DNA from: Amborella trichopoda
Taxonomy: Eukaryota; Streptophyta; Magnoliopsida; Amborellales; Amborellaceae
Length of the DNA stretch: 64,000 bases
Reading direction: 5' to 3'
NCBI RefSeq assembly: GCF_000471905.2
Contig: NW_006499617.1
Location: 3,068,249 to 3,132,248, forward strand
Position numbers and translations under genes: made by a program
Notes under the pieces: generated by a model
The model's input: the letters and a program-made list of their open reading frames with translations, nothing else
The model's database searches: none
What the model was told of the DNA's origin: nothing
In this document: positions 9,950 through 22,700 of the stretch, piece by piece
Layout: every line of letters starts with the position of its first letter
Position numbering within the stretch: the first letter of the stretch is position 1

Positions 9950-11300
9950 CTCAACTGCAATTAAAGCCAACCTCCCTAAAGGAAAAGTCAGTGTGATGTT
10001 TGTGACCGAGCCTGGTGACTCACAGGAAGATCATGAGAACAAGTTTGAAGACATGGTGCTCGTGATGATGGAAAAGATTGATGGTATAGACACCGCTCGA
10101 TAATCAGCTGACCATGAGGTTAATCCCCACAACCAAGACGATGCACCTTCAAAGCAGCCCCTTCCCTCTGCTTCATAGGACAATTTTATCCCTCACCCCA
10201 TCTCACAGTCAGACATCGATGTTATGGTTACCATAGCTTAGAGAATAGACAAATTATGAGGATACAAGGTGCAACGCCTTATCAAAGGTCGTACCCTTCA
10301 TACATTGCCCAGGTCCCATTACGCTCAGATTACAAGAAAGGGAAGTTTCCCTAATTCAACAGAACCACATCCTCGAACCAACATATTGCCCACTTCCAAG
10401 CAGCATGTTGAAAAACAATGGCTGATGGGATACTTCTTTTCCGTCAGTTTGTTGAAACCCTTGACGACTCAGCTTTTTGACTTCTCCCGAACTCAGTGCA
10501 TACTTGGGAGAAAATGGAGAAGCTGCTCCACCAGCATTTCTATGAGGTCCAGAGAGAGGTTCAAACTATCGAGATTCTCACCTTGACCCAAGACCCCGAT
10601 GAGTCCATGGACCAGTTCATATCAAGATGGAGAAATTTAGCTGCTCGACATCCCAATTCCATGCCTGAGATGGAAGTAGTCCAACCTTGCGTGTGGAACA
10701 TGCAACCTGGCTCTATACGTTGAAGCCTCTAATCCGACATCCATGTCAGAGCTAATTTCCAAATCAGTTTGCATAGAAAGCCTATCACGGCACCACGGCA
10801 GGCCACGACAACCATCTGTAAGCTCAAGGATCAACTGGGGCAATGATAGCTCTCGGACTAACACCTGGGGCAGCCAACAAATAGGAGTAACCAGTGCAGT
10901 TGTCACGGTCAGTGATCTAAAGAAGGCTCCCTCCCAAACTTTGGACCTCTCCAAAGGGGTGAGGACAACTCCTACAACAGGAAAGCAACAACAATCGTAT
11001 AACCAAGTACCCTTGCCAGTGAATCTTAATCGGGATGAATATTTCACCAGACATAGGAATAAGGTCTACCCCTTTGAGAAGGAATGGGTTTCTGTGATGT
11101 TCTAATTATTGTTGGAAAAAAAAATGATCAAGCTTCTAGAAGCCAAGTTCCTCGAGCAAGTTGGGCTCGATACTCAGGCAAATTATTGTGCTTACCATAG
11201 AAGGATCAATCACCCCACATATGACTGCTTCACGCTAAAAGATATCATTGAGGCTCTGATTCATAAAGGTCTGATAAAGATTGAGGACTAAAAGAAGGTA
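9950..11300 (+). pseudogene. gag region of A1 (Tat-like)
   Basis: The region opens near the words VMFVTEPGDSQEDHENKFED, matched by INEPDDSQEEQMNRFE in A2 (about 62655-62710). A retrotransposon gag stretch follows at about 10490-10660 (LLHQHFYEVQREV and DESMDQFISRWRNLAARHP). At the end is YCAYHRRINHPTYDC (11184-11228), a zinc-knuckle-like Cys-His block typical of Tat gag, followed by DIIEALIHKGLIKIED. Gag would form the particle and package element RNA. The region is broken by several changes, and the protein is not intact. Confidence 0.72.
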
Positions 11301-12819
11301 TTCGGTGCAGTAGAAGCCTCCCATGCAGTAACCGTCCAAGAGGAAGATGAAGCCCCGAGTATCCTTCACGCCTTCTTTGTTATAATGCTTTAAGAAGGTC
11401 TAATCACATCACAACAGGCAAGGTAACCTCAACGCCTCACTCAGGGGACTAAGGACCATTGGTGCCCGTACCATCAGATATGGAGCCACTACCTGTGAGA
11501 ATGCACCATTTTCCATCTTATATTCGCAAAGAAAATGAGGGAATGTCAGGAGTTTTACAACGTCCCAGTAGATGATCCCCATGCCACTCCTCCACCAATG
11601 CAAGAGGATCTCCCAACACAAGACTTTCCTATTAATGATTCAGACTCTGCTGAACCCTCGATTTCCCTGCCATGGATAGTCCACCATGGGCAAAGTAGAC
11701 TCAAGTCCTTAAGACGAGACGCAGTCCACCAAGCTAAGGCTGTTCAAAAGCCCAGTAAGACAAATCAAACACCACCTCAAAAAACTGGAAGGAAATAGGC
11801 ACCAAGGGCTACTCACCGGAGAAACGAGATGGCTCAACCTCCAGTTGAGCATGAATTTCTAATGCCCCTTCCCCCACTGCCAACTTTATTGGACTTTATC
11901 CCCGGTGCGATCCTTCTTCCTTCTTCATCCCATCGAGAAGACATCCCTGAGTCATTCACTCCTCAGAGCATGTCCAATGAGGGTGACGATGTTAAAAGCA
12001 CTCCCTAATGTTCTAAGCAAGGGAACGGCCTAAAATACCCCCTGCACATGTCCCCCTGGTGATGATGTAAAAAGCCGCCTGGATCGGTCTGACGAGGGGA
12101 ACGACCTTAAAAGTCCCCCACCTTCTAACCCTTCTCCTTCTTCTTCTTCTACTTCTCAGCTTTCTTCTCCTATGTCTCCTGCAGGTACAAGCTTGAAATG
12201 TCTGGACTTCGAGGCTCTCGACAGAGAATTCGAAGGAATCAACATAAGCAGGATGCAACGAAAGTGATTGAGAAAGACTCTGACATAAGCAGCTGGATTC
12301 TTAACAGTTGCTGATGCCCTAGCAGCTAAAGCTAAAGCAGAGCCATCTTCTTCAAAGAAGCCGAAAAAGTCAAAATCGAAGAAACCCCAGTGGTCCACTG
12401 AGCCTGACTTCGAACAAAGATTAATAGAATCAAGAGGGCAGAGCCTCCATGATCAAGAGGCTTATCATATGGTGCAAATCTCAGGACCATCACCCAGCAT
12501 GAGACAAATAAGCCTAAGATCTGGGAAAACACTGCAGCCTCCACCTCAGAAGTCAGGCACCTTGAAGTTTCCTAGTTCGCCACTATTCCCTAATCCAAAT
12601 TCCAGTCTGCCTATCCTCCCCTGGACTACTTCCTAATCTCAATACCTCAAACAATCCACCTATTCTCCAATTCCCTCAAAGGTCCATCACCCCATCCAAG
12701 CCTGCTGTGCAATTGAGTCAGCCAACGGGCCAAAATAAACCTCTTCCACTCAAAGCTGCTCCTCAACACAACGTACCACCCAAATCAGTGGCAGAACTAG
12801 GAGCATAAAGCCTTTTCCA
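11301..12819 (+). pseudogene. gag-protease linker region of A1
   Basis: This is low-complexity, Pro/Ser/Lys-rich coding remnant between the gag Cys-His block and the protease region, as usual in Tat polyproteins. It shows no recognised domain. Pieces such as the open stretch 11535-11798 (PHATPPPMQEDLPTQDFP) and the basic SSKKPKKSKSK-like part near 12350 fit a disordered linker. Broken; nothing else is seen here. Confidence 0.45.
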
Positions 12820-14350
12820 AGAAAAGGTCAAATATGATGTGATAGGGCATCTACGGAAGCTTCCAGCTCTCCTCAGTATCTACAACACCCTCATGCTCTC
12901 GAAGGATTATAAGATAGCTTTGGTTTAGGCTTTCTCTAACCTTGAGGTGTATGAGACCGAAGTAGAACCTATTGAAGTGGACCCAATGGTTTTAAAAGGA
13001 TGTATGTCAATCACCTTTTCAGAGAACGATCTGCAGTTGAGAGAAAAGTTTCACAATCACCCTCTCTTTGTGACTGGCAAAATACATGCATGGCCCATCA
13101 ACAGAATTATGTTAGATGGACGTTGTTAACCTTATTCTAAGGAGGATCCTTACTCGATTAGCCTTAGGGTCCGAAGATCTTACTCCGACCCACGTCACAG
13201 TCCAAGGGTTCAACCAGTCAGAAAAGGAGTTAGTTGGCATGGTTCACCTTTGCTTTAAGATCGGTGAGCGGAACGATTACGCCCAGTTTCATGTAATCGA
13301 CACCAACACTTCTTACAACATTCTCCTCGATCGGTCATGGCTCCATGACCGGGGGTTGGTTCCATTGACATTGCACCAGTGCTTCAAGTATAGTCGAGAT
13401 GGGAGACAACATGCAGTCTATGCTGACAAAAGATCGTTCCTTGTAGCCAAAACTCACTATGATGATGCTAAATATTACTTCACAGATCTAGTGTTGCCTC
13501 AGAAGCTGAATGAGGGGGATCACAAGTGTACAACAAAGATGCGATCTTCACCCTATGAAGATGTTGAGGACATGGCGAGAACATTGATAATCATGTTCAA
13601 AGAGGAAGAAAGGGAAAACTCTCCCTTTAACCCCTATTCATTTTAGCATCCCCACCATCATCCCCAAAGAAATTCTTGCATCACTTAAAGAGGTGTCTTT
13701 GCCCTCTACCCCAAGTTCTAGGTCATCTTGGCCAGAAGATGAACCAGAAGTCATTCCTATGGTTGAACAAGTCATGGGGATAGAATTCTTAGCTCAAAAG
13801 ATCACCTATATGCCGGACCTTCAAAACGTTCTGCATTTCCCTATTTCACTTTTGAAAGCAGAAGTAGTACGCCAACCGTCGCGAAAGAGTTTTCAAACTC
13901 TGGGTGCTATAAGCATAGAGGATGCTCCTCGGAACAGTGACCAGCAGCAAGTTCTACTCTTCCCTGGTTTGGTGGGAGGAGAGCAGTTTGATAAAGGTCA
14001 ATCTTCTTCCCCTCAAGAGCAGGATCCCCTGGCAAACTTAAGAAGCAAAGTTCGCAGTCTCTAGAGCCAATTGGAGGTTATGCGTATTGCTTCAAAACAT
14101 CTCAAGGAGTTTGTGCCCGAGACTAAAATCTATGATGGTTTTGAAGTGAATGCACCACTAAAAGAGGTCAAAGCCCCTGCTGACTGGACTATCTATAGTG
14201 AATAAGGCCATCAAATGATGAGGAAAATGAACTATGAGCCCTTGGCCAATCAAACATTAAGAGTAGAAATGCAATGACTCCCCATTTCGAAGCTATCCAA
14301 GCCACGGTAGTCCGTCATGGGACTAAGCAAGGCCTAAGATATTTAGCTCT
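12820..14350 (+). pseudogene. Retropepsin region of A1, end of sense coding
   Basis: The order of motifs is that of Tat proteases: KYDVIGHLRKLPALLSIYN, then SITFSENDLQ, then HNHPLFVTGKI, the active-site neighbourhood around 13100, VTVQGFNQ, FHVIDTNTSYNILL, WLHDRG, and TLHQCFKY (13368-13391). An acidic tail follows, then MMRKMNYE (14215-14238) and GTKQGLRYL (about 14318-14345). In autonomous relatives these last words lie just before reverse transcriptase. Here no reverse transcriptase follows, and the sequence runs directly into the end of the antisense PMD gene. Broken, with a few breaks. Confidence 0.75.
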
Positions 14351-14539
14351 TGGAGACAATAAATATGTCGAGAGGTATTCAATAAAAAAAATTCACATGA
14401 GGTGCAGCAAAGTAAGAGGAGAGTGAAATCATGCAGCAAAGTCAGCCAGAAAAGAAAAAGAAGCATCTTATTCATGAGTACAAACTTTTTACAAGTGCTG
14501 GTAAAAGAGAAGACATTTTTCAAAAGTGACCAATTATCT

Positions 14540-17500
14540 TATTGATCTCTGTGCTGCCTATTGTAGGAGAAGTCTCGGTACCCTGGGCACGCTCCTTCAG
14601 TTCAATCACCATTTGCGTCTCCTCCTACATCGCCATAGTATCGGACTCAATGGTGCGAGTGAGGTCGGATAAATTCACAACCAAAGAGGCCTTCAAAGCC
14701 CTCCTATGAATCATCTTCGTCTCAAGACCAGCGAATTCCTGCCTTAATATTCACATCTCTTCTCTTATTTCGATCATCCTCTTATAGCTGCCTTGCGCCT
14801 CCCTCTTGAGATCCTACTGACGGCCAGTGATAGTGGCCTTCTTTTCATTGCAGGTATCTATTTCCTCACGACGACGCGAGATGAACGCCATGAAGGAGGC
14901 TAACCTACTGATCTCTGCTTCATGATGCAATATTCCTGATAGCCAACTCTCTAGCTCATTTAGCGTTTCATCAAATTGGGAAAGGACTTTTAACAGACTC
15001 CCAACCACAGTAGTCACGGCAAATAATTCCCTAAGCTTGGCTAAAGCCTTGCCCAACTCATTGAAAGGCAGCTCCTTTAGACCTCGAAGGCCTGCACGAA
15101 GCATGCCTGCAATCATACCAGAAACCTCGTTAAAAATGGGCCTGGATGATGTTGTTGGGATGACTATTACTGAAGACACTTCGGCTTCAAGGGCAGGGCT
15201 TGTCGAAGTGGTAGCCATCTAAGCCACTAGCTCCTCTAAAACTACCTCAAAGTCTAGAGCTTCTTGCCCCTCAAACCTCGAGATAGCCCCAGCCTCGACC
15301 TGCCTGTATTCTTCAACACCAGTCTTACCGCCTTGACCCTCACTTATGGGGGCCTCCACTTCTGTCCTAGCAGGCTCTGAAGAAATATGTTCCCCTTGCT
15401 TCTCACCCTCCTGAACTGCCACGTAATTATGAGCATGTTTAAGAATTGCCCCTTCCCTTTGGCCGTCGCCATTCACCGGTTTAGCCTCAGCCACGATTTC
15501 TTCCATCTGGCTTGTGCCCTCAATAGCCAGAACCTTGGTCATAAAAAGCTCAACCCTTTCATCCTCACGATTTGTGCCCTCGTGGGCAGTAGCCTCTTGG
15601 TACTCAGGGGCATCATGAACCATGGGCCCTTCTTCTTGAACCATCATCCCTGTCTCTGTCGGGGCACTACACCCCTAAAACACAGAGGCCACATCATCAT
15701 CAGATTCCCTCCCAAGAGCATTTGCTTCGAGGCCTTCAGCCTCGTCAGCCTCCATCAAAGCCGGCTCTGACTCAGAAGCTACCCTTGGACTTAGAGACGC
15801 CTCCCCAAGATCTGGAGTCATTTCCCAGTTAGACGCAATAACAATGGGCTCAGAAGGGCTGGAGTCGTTTACTTAAGTCTCTGAAGAGGAAGAAAACAGT
15901 TCAGGTGAGACAGAAGATGGTGGTGAAAGTGCAGAAGGTGACATTGGGGTAGTTGTTAAATAATCAGAGGAGGAAGAGCTACCTCCTGGTTTCGAGATCA
16001 CAGGAAGTTTGACACCCCTACGCCTCTTAGTACGCCCATTAACTTGACCCTATGCATGAGTGCCGATAGGGGCAGAGCGTTTCCTTTACTTACCCCCTGC
16101 TGGAGGAGGAACATCAGCGTCAGAACTCCCTCCTTGAGAAGGTCCTCCAGCCAGCCTGCTATGAGGACCACTCCCGATCAGTGCATTCAAGTCCTGAAGG
16201 GGACGCACCACATAACCTGGGATGTTTCGACCCTCATTACACTTGAAGATTGAACTAAGATTACAAAAAATGCTCCCAGTTCTCATCTTCATCACAAGAA
16301 AATTTGACGACGTGTCATCGGCAGCTATCTCTCAAGGAATCTCTAAAGCTTGCCAGTTAGAGGCATATTCCAAGACAAAAACTTCACCAAGAGCAGGAGA
16401 ATCCACCAGTCTCCTCTGCCTGGTATCCTGATGCCAATTATCGTTGTCCCCTTTCTAGGGGTGATCATTATCCCAATATCCTTTGTTGGTAATTGTCCAC
16501 CAGTTTACATAAGGCTCAGACATTTGAACCCTCCTGCTGACGTGAGGTAACACATACTTGCTGATCTTTGTCATTTCTAGACATGTGGACCAAGGGGTCC
16601 GTAGGTGTTCTGGAAACCAGCACTTGCAGAGAGTATCAAGCTCTTCCATTTTCCCCATGTTCACCTTGCCCCGACGCTTTTTGAAAGACACGGAGAAGGG
16701 GCAGCTCAGATCAAGCCCATGATGACAGGCGAAGTGGTGGGGGAAATACCCTTTTAATTTTGCACTGTGTGGAGTACGATAAGGTGGAACTCCTCTTCTA
16801 ATGCTCAGGATGAACATGAGTTTCCTAATGGTGGTTAGAGTGTCGTCTAGCTCCTTCCCCAATTCATCAATGAAAGCACGATCGGTGAAGCTCCGAACCT
16901 TAAATGGGACCGTCCACATGTTTAAGGAGTCATTCCCAAATAAACTCTGAGCTTCCCCAGGGTAATGGAAGATAGCCTTTTTGTTGACAATCCTCATTAA
17001 GAAGGGCCACAGTTTGTTCCCAATGCCCTGGTTCCTAACATAGGTATCGGGGAAATAGACCCCTAGCCACCCGTTTACATAATGGATGGAGACTTAAGTC
17101 TTAAAATCCCCAGGAAATGCCTCTCCTCCAACCATATCATTCCCTCCCTATTTTTCTTTGTAAGCCTTTCCATGGGAGATGGCCCCCAAGCCATGGTAAA
17201 TATTGCACTAGACTGGTTGAGCAAGGGCATACTCATGCCCTCGTGCCATGTCACAAGCTACATAGAATGCGCCTGGACGAATGTCGTCTGCCCATCCTGA
17301 GGGCACGAACTTGCAAAAAAATAAGGCCAAATATGTAGCCAAAAAGACATAGTCATCGCTGGTCTCGGATTGATACACGGGAGGCGTCCCCTTTACAACT
17401 GCCTAACCTTTCCATCTTGGAGTACTTTGATCACCATCAGGATAGTCCCCACAGAAGAATTTCACCCATTCGGTGAAGGTTACCCGACTATTGCTAGACT

Positions 17501-18196
17501 TGGCACGAACTAATTGGTAAGCCTCAAAAATATTTTGAAGACTGGCAGGCGGCTCTTCCTCCCCAAGCTTGCACCACTAAAGTTGTTAGAGTTCGAGGGA
17601 ACGAACTCGTCATACATGGTCTCGATCATCGGATGGCCCCCAATAAAATGAAGATCTAGCAAAGAGATTCCTGCTTCCCCATGCCCAAGAAGCCAGGTAT
17701 TGCTGACGTGACTCCATGTCTCCAAAAGTACCTTGACCGTATTGGAGCCCCGATCATAGTAGCTGGCCGAACACTGGACCGCAGCAAGCAGAGAAACACG
17801 TTCAAGAATGCTTCTGTGAAACACCAACACCTTGGTGGTCTAGGAAGAGTATCCCTTCAAATATTGGTGCTCCCCCTATATTTGAAGGCCCCTCCCTGAC
17901 CAAATTAATCCCTTTGTGAGAAAGTTCTCCCTAGAAGCTATATTCCTACTCATACAATGAAGGAGCTCCACCCCTTCTTCGATACCGATGTTGTTGTCAT
18001 TGCCCTCACGGACTTCAAAACAAACAGGGTCAGTAATAAAAGTGATAGTGACACGCCACTCTTGTTTACATATTGGCCTTGTCAACCAAATGGGCTCCCC
18101 CCTTATTAAAGCATCGCCAGTAAAGTTATCAATACTGACCTCTCATCCTCATGTAAGGTTCTCTACATCAGGAATTCGGTAAGAAGATTCAGCCAT
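14540..18196 (-). pseudogene. Antisense PMD gene of A1
   Basis: The minus strand starts at 18196 with MAESSYRIPDVENLT and continues with FEVREGNDNNIGIEEG. The PMD core follows: ETWSHVSNTWLLGHGEAG and DLHFIGGHPMIE (17740-17600), a stretch with GWADDIRPGAFYVACDMARG near 17250, YVNGWLGVYFPDTY near 17060, and YFPHHFACHHGLD (about 16740). A Ser/Pro/acidic region (16300-15219) and a coiled-coil-like tail rich in Leu, Glu and Lys (15218-14814) complete it. PMD proteins include the plant nuclear factors MAIN and MAIL1, and PMDs are known in plant transposons. This one lies convergent to gag-protease inside an LTR element. Broken several times; the introns, if any, are not resolved. Confidence 0.75.
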
Positions 18197-18269
18197 TATA
18201 AAAGGGCTTAATGATTCACTCTCAAATCAAAACTGATAAGCGACGACTGTGTCTCCAATGGCTGAGTAC

Positions 18270-18560
18270 CAACTGTAACGACAGAAACCTAGCACTGGCT
18301 GAGTTTCCATAAGGCTAGCGCTAGTTTTGCTTACGAGGGCTTATCGCCGGATGTGATTTCAAAAACTGAGCGTCAGCTATGTTTTTAAAAGACCCAGTGC
18401 CAGCAGTGTGTGCTAATGCTTAGCGCCGACTGTGCACTCAAAGCTTAACGCTGACTATGCTTGCCAAAGCTTAGCGCCGGTTGTGTCTGCTAACACTTAG
18501 TGCGGGTTATGTCTATGAATGGCTAGCGCCAGTTGTGTTTGCCAATGTCTAGCACCGATA
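18270..18560 (+). repeat. Minisatellite, TTAGCGCCGGTTGTG core
   Basis: About ten units of ~30 bases carry the core CTTAGCGCCGGTTGTGTTTG. A second block of the same unit lies at 19365-19570 beyond the antisense TATA box, as in A0. Confidence 0.8.
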
Positions 18561-19196
18561 GTGTTCAAATCTCTCACACGTGCCAAAGATTTTTTGCGTG
18601 ACACATCGAACCTTGCCACAGCGCATGATGACTGTCGCCACATTCTGCTACATCGCCTGACACCCGTCTCGCACGTGGATGGCAACCATTCATCTCCTTG
18701 ATAATTGCACACCTTCCAAGCGCAACCTTCCACCTTCAGTGATGGTCCATTTCCCTGACTCTTCAATTTCTTGTCGGAACTCCCCTTCCACTGTCAGAAA
18801 ACCTCTGCAACTCTTCCCCAAAACATCAGAAAACCATGCGCACCTGTCGGAACACTGCTAAAACTAGCGGAAATGCTTTAGCAGCCTACTGCTGCAACTT
18901 CCATCTCTTTCTTCCTTCACCAGAGCCCTAAAAAAAGAATAGCTGATGTTTCCTTGAAAAACCCGCTGTGTCGACCGTGAAGCTCCTGCAACTTCAACTG
19001 AACCTCCCTCCTTTCTCTGCCAGCGTCTCCTTTTCGATTGAAACCTCCCCTGCTTTCTAGCAAACCTCTTACTAACCCTTTTTGAAACACCAACTGTTTA
19101 CTAGAGCTTCCACTGGGAACCCTCTTCTCATTGTTAAATGTTTTCTTAAGTCATTTTTACCTTCAGTGAGAAGCAGTGAAATGAGGATTTACCCCT

Positions 19197-19204
19197 TTAT
19201 ATAG
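19197..19204 (-). promoter_or_regulatory. TATA box of antisense PMD unit (A1)
   Basis: The minus strand reads GGCTATATAAAGGGGTAAAT. Position, direction and downstream block match the TATA boxes at 2362 (minus) and 29405 (plus). Confidence 0.65.
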
Positions 19205-19364
19205 CCAATCCTCCCTCACAAATTGGAATCTCAGCCGCGTCCAAGGAAACCCAAACGACGATGGGCCGGTTCGGGGAAAGTCTCATCGCCCCTGAAAAGT
19301 CCCATTCCAACAAAAGCCAAGACCGGGTTGGGCTCGGGTTGGAGCCCAAATACTAGCCCACACC

Positions 19365-19570
19365 CAGCGCCAGCTATGTTATCTAAAAGAATCAGCGCCG
19401 GTAGTGTTGTTAGTTACTTCAGCGTCGGCTGTGTTAGTAACTTTAGCTCTGACTGTGTGCTCTGCAACCCAACATCAGCTGTGTGCTCAGCAACACAGTG
19501 CCGATTATGTTCAAGAAATAGCACGGGCTATCCTCAACGTCGGCCGTGTTTTTAACAACTCCAGCGCCCA
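19365..19570 (+). repeat. Minisatellite, second block of CAGCGCCGGCTGTG units
   Basis: About seven units of ~30 bases share their core with the array at 18270-18560. From 19571 to 19778 there is only a short remnant of GTGACCTTAAAACC-type repeats before the LTR. Confidence 0.75.
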
Positions 19571-19778
19571 CTGACTGGTCACTGTTTTATCACCCACCAT
19601 TCGTACATCTTTCATGTTTCATAGGTAAACTTCTGCCATCTCCCCAAAAGTGAGCGAAAACCACCACCATACTCACTCCATGGCCTTCATAGACTGTCAT
19701 TCATCACCACAACAGTCCAGTTGTGTGACCTTAAAACCATAGTGCATGTCCTCGCATGATGGTAAAACTGCTTTACAC

Positions 19779-22700
19779 AGGTCCCGAAGGCATGACCTTA
19801 AACACGCCTTGATAAAAAAAAAGTGAATGAAATCACAGGCATAATGTATACCTTAAATAAGGGAACGCCATGAATAAAAATGACAGACGGGCATTGTCAT
19901 GAAACTATGAGTAAAAGAGTTTTGTGCAAATAAAAACCCGAGCACGGTGAAAACCAGAAAAGGGCACAATGATTAAAAATGGAAGAATAAAGGTGGACAT
20001 GGTCGAAAGGTCATGGTAAAAGAACCTCAAATAAAAAGGAAGTTTGTGAAAACCGTATCTACAACGCTGCTTCTCAAGTTCAAGTGAAAATCCACAAAGG
20101 ACGCTTGGACCAATAAACAGCCTAAGTCTATTGGCAAAAAGGACTCGAAAGACAGAATACTTGCCCCGACGGCAAGACAAGTCTCATGAGGAAGAATATT
20201 ATTCCCACGAGGTCACAAACCCACTCTAAAAATGCTAAAGGCCACTACAAAGGTAGGAAACTGACAAAGCAAGGATGAACCTGTCAGAGACTTCAATCTG
20301 CCTCGCCACAATTCCCTCTAGCCGATAGGACCAGACTTTCGGGACCGACTATAATATTCCCTCGACTGGACCCGGTAGATGGGAACCATAGAGGTATTCT
20401 GACTGTCAAAAGCAAACCTGATGTAGCAACAAACAACGCTAGCCAAAGGCTCTTCAGCAAATCATCGACAAAATCATTTCGACCAGCCAAAAGGTGCCTC
20501 AAGAAGGCTAAGTCAGCCATGACTTTGGAACTGCTATGGAACGACCTGCTAAGCATTGGGTAAGGGTCATACCCAAAGCTGATCACCTCTTTAAACTGAG
20601 GTACCCTACTCGCCAAGGAACAACTAGTGCACGATGCAGACAAGCGCCTACCTAAGGCTCTTTTGATGTGTAACTAAGACAAACAAAGCCACACCAAATG
20701 GGAACAATGTCGTTCCACACGGAACTCAATTGCCAAACGAGCCTGATTCTGACTTACGAGGTTCGTACAAAATCCTCAGCTTCAGAATAAAAAACAGTCC
20801 ACACAAGGGTGAGGACTGCGATAAGATCTCTTATAAAAGTCTCTTCTCCGCTTAAAGTCTCCACGGACGGACCCGTGAACATTGCATCCCTACGTCATAG
20901 CGTCCTAGTTACACCATTGCGTGAATCTCCTCAGCTTTCACGTGGTCTTGTGGCTAGGAGGAAAAACGTAATAAAGCTTAATTAAGTTTTCCAAATTTTG
21001 TCCTTCTTGCTTCTCTCGAAGCATGGCATTCGATGGGGGAAGTTGTTTAAACACATTTTTTAGCACCTTGGTCCTTGATGGCGGATAAAGAGGAAGCAGG
21101 TCAATAAAGCCTACAAAATAATGGAAATTTTGATAGTCTTAAAATGGTCCAAGAATTGGTCAAGATCTTCATAAGTACTCCAAAAGGCTACCTGCCAAGT
21201 TTTATCATGACCAGATATGTCTAAGGCAGTGAACACAAAGAAATAATTTCAGAAAAATTGACCTCTACTGCCCTAAAATGGACCCTGCAACTAGAACTAT
21301 AGTTTTGGTCTATCAAATTGTTGTGGGACAACAGCCATCAGATGCGGTATGAATGCAAAATCTTATGGGTCAAGTTTCGGCTTAATCACGCACTCCAGGA
21401 CAAAGTTATGGGTAAAATACCGAAAATAAGTAGGCCGCACATTATTCTCGTGTGGCCACTCTGCACCAAAACACCATTAAAGGTAGCTGTTTTTACAGTC
21501 ATGGGTAGTGACTTTCGAATCTTGTATCTCACTCGATCTCAATCGGATCACGCTCAAAATTTGTGAGCGTATTCATCTCGTCAAGACGAGCGTTTTAATA
21601 GGTGGTATGCTCTGTGACGATGACTTAGCAGGGAGAAAAACTAGAAAAAATTTGCTGATCCGTGAAGAAAGTTGTAAAAAATTGAGCAGCAGCACGCTTC
21701 ACTCCGACGACCAAATCACGATGCTCGCATACCCAATTGACACAAAAACAATTGCATTATGTTTGTAAGGGGCTATCTCTGGTCCGAACCTTGTGAACGA
21801 TGAACGGTTGGATCTCACACATGAGGCCATCAAAGCTGTTGAAAATTCCGACCACCAGATTTCAAGACTCCGATAAAAAACTCAATACGACAAAATTTTC
21901 ATTTGGATACAAAATTGAGTCGCGCTTACTACAACGTGATTGTGACAGCATGCTCAGTGTGATTCAATGAAGAAACGGAAGAAAAACATCAAGGAAAGAG
22001 CTCATAATCGATCCAAAGTTTTCAAGATTCATCCAAAATTAAAATCTCATGATCATGACTCAAAAACATGATTCATGGCTAGAAGTTGGTATCAAACATA
22101 TCGCCATGCCGAGCCCTACATGAAGACAACCATTTTACGATCAAACAGGTATCAGAACATCCCCGGATCACTCACGGAAGATTACACAAGTTCTCGGGCA
22201 GCAGCAGGGGCTACTCTGGAATTTCACACATTGTTAGACAAGAGATAAATAGTCATTTTGCACCCATTTTTTAATTTCTTTTAATTCAATTAATTTTTAA
22301 TTATCTTCATTTTTGGGTAGTTTTTGGGAGTCCACCCATGTTTGGGTCCAGTTCCATATAAACATGCAAAGCTTCAGTATAAAAAAATACCCTTCGGTTC
22401 AACTTTCATTGATTCAATAAATTTCACTTATTGCTTGACTTCATGGGTGCATCTATCAAGCCCCTCATTACCCCCTTCTCTTTCTCCATTCATGTATGGC
22501 CGGCCTATCGCCTGGTGTGATGCCTTCCTGCTCCTGAGAAATGAACAGCGAGCCAAGCCTTTGCCCAACCGACACAATCCTAGTGCCGGTCGAGTTTTCT
22601 CTCTATTTCTTCTCTTCGGTCACAAGCGGGGCATGTCTTTCACCTGCAAGGTTTTCTCTCTCTTTCTTCTCTGCTGTCACAATCAATGCAAGCCTATTGC

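Larger units (their letters stand above)
18197..19210 (-). other. Antisense leader and promoter region of A1
   Basis: This region runs upstream of the PMD start. It contains the TATA box at its right end and, next to the coding start, a ~30-base minisatellite. No coding stretch shared with the other copies was found. The distance of about 1 kb between TATA and start codon is the same in the three A copies, so a long 5' leader or a leader intron is likely. Confidence 0.5.

Noticed and set aside
14540-18196. PMD gene as an independent host gene
   Set aside because: The same PMD segment with the same promoter and neighbours occurs three times inside family A copies, so it is part of the element.
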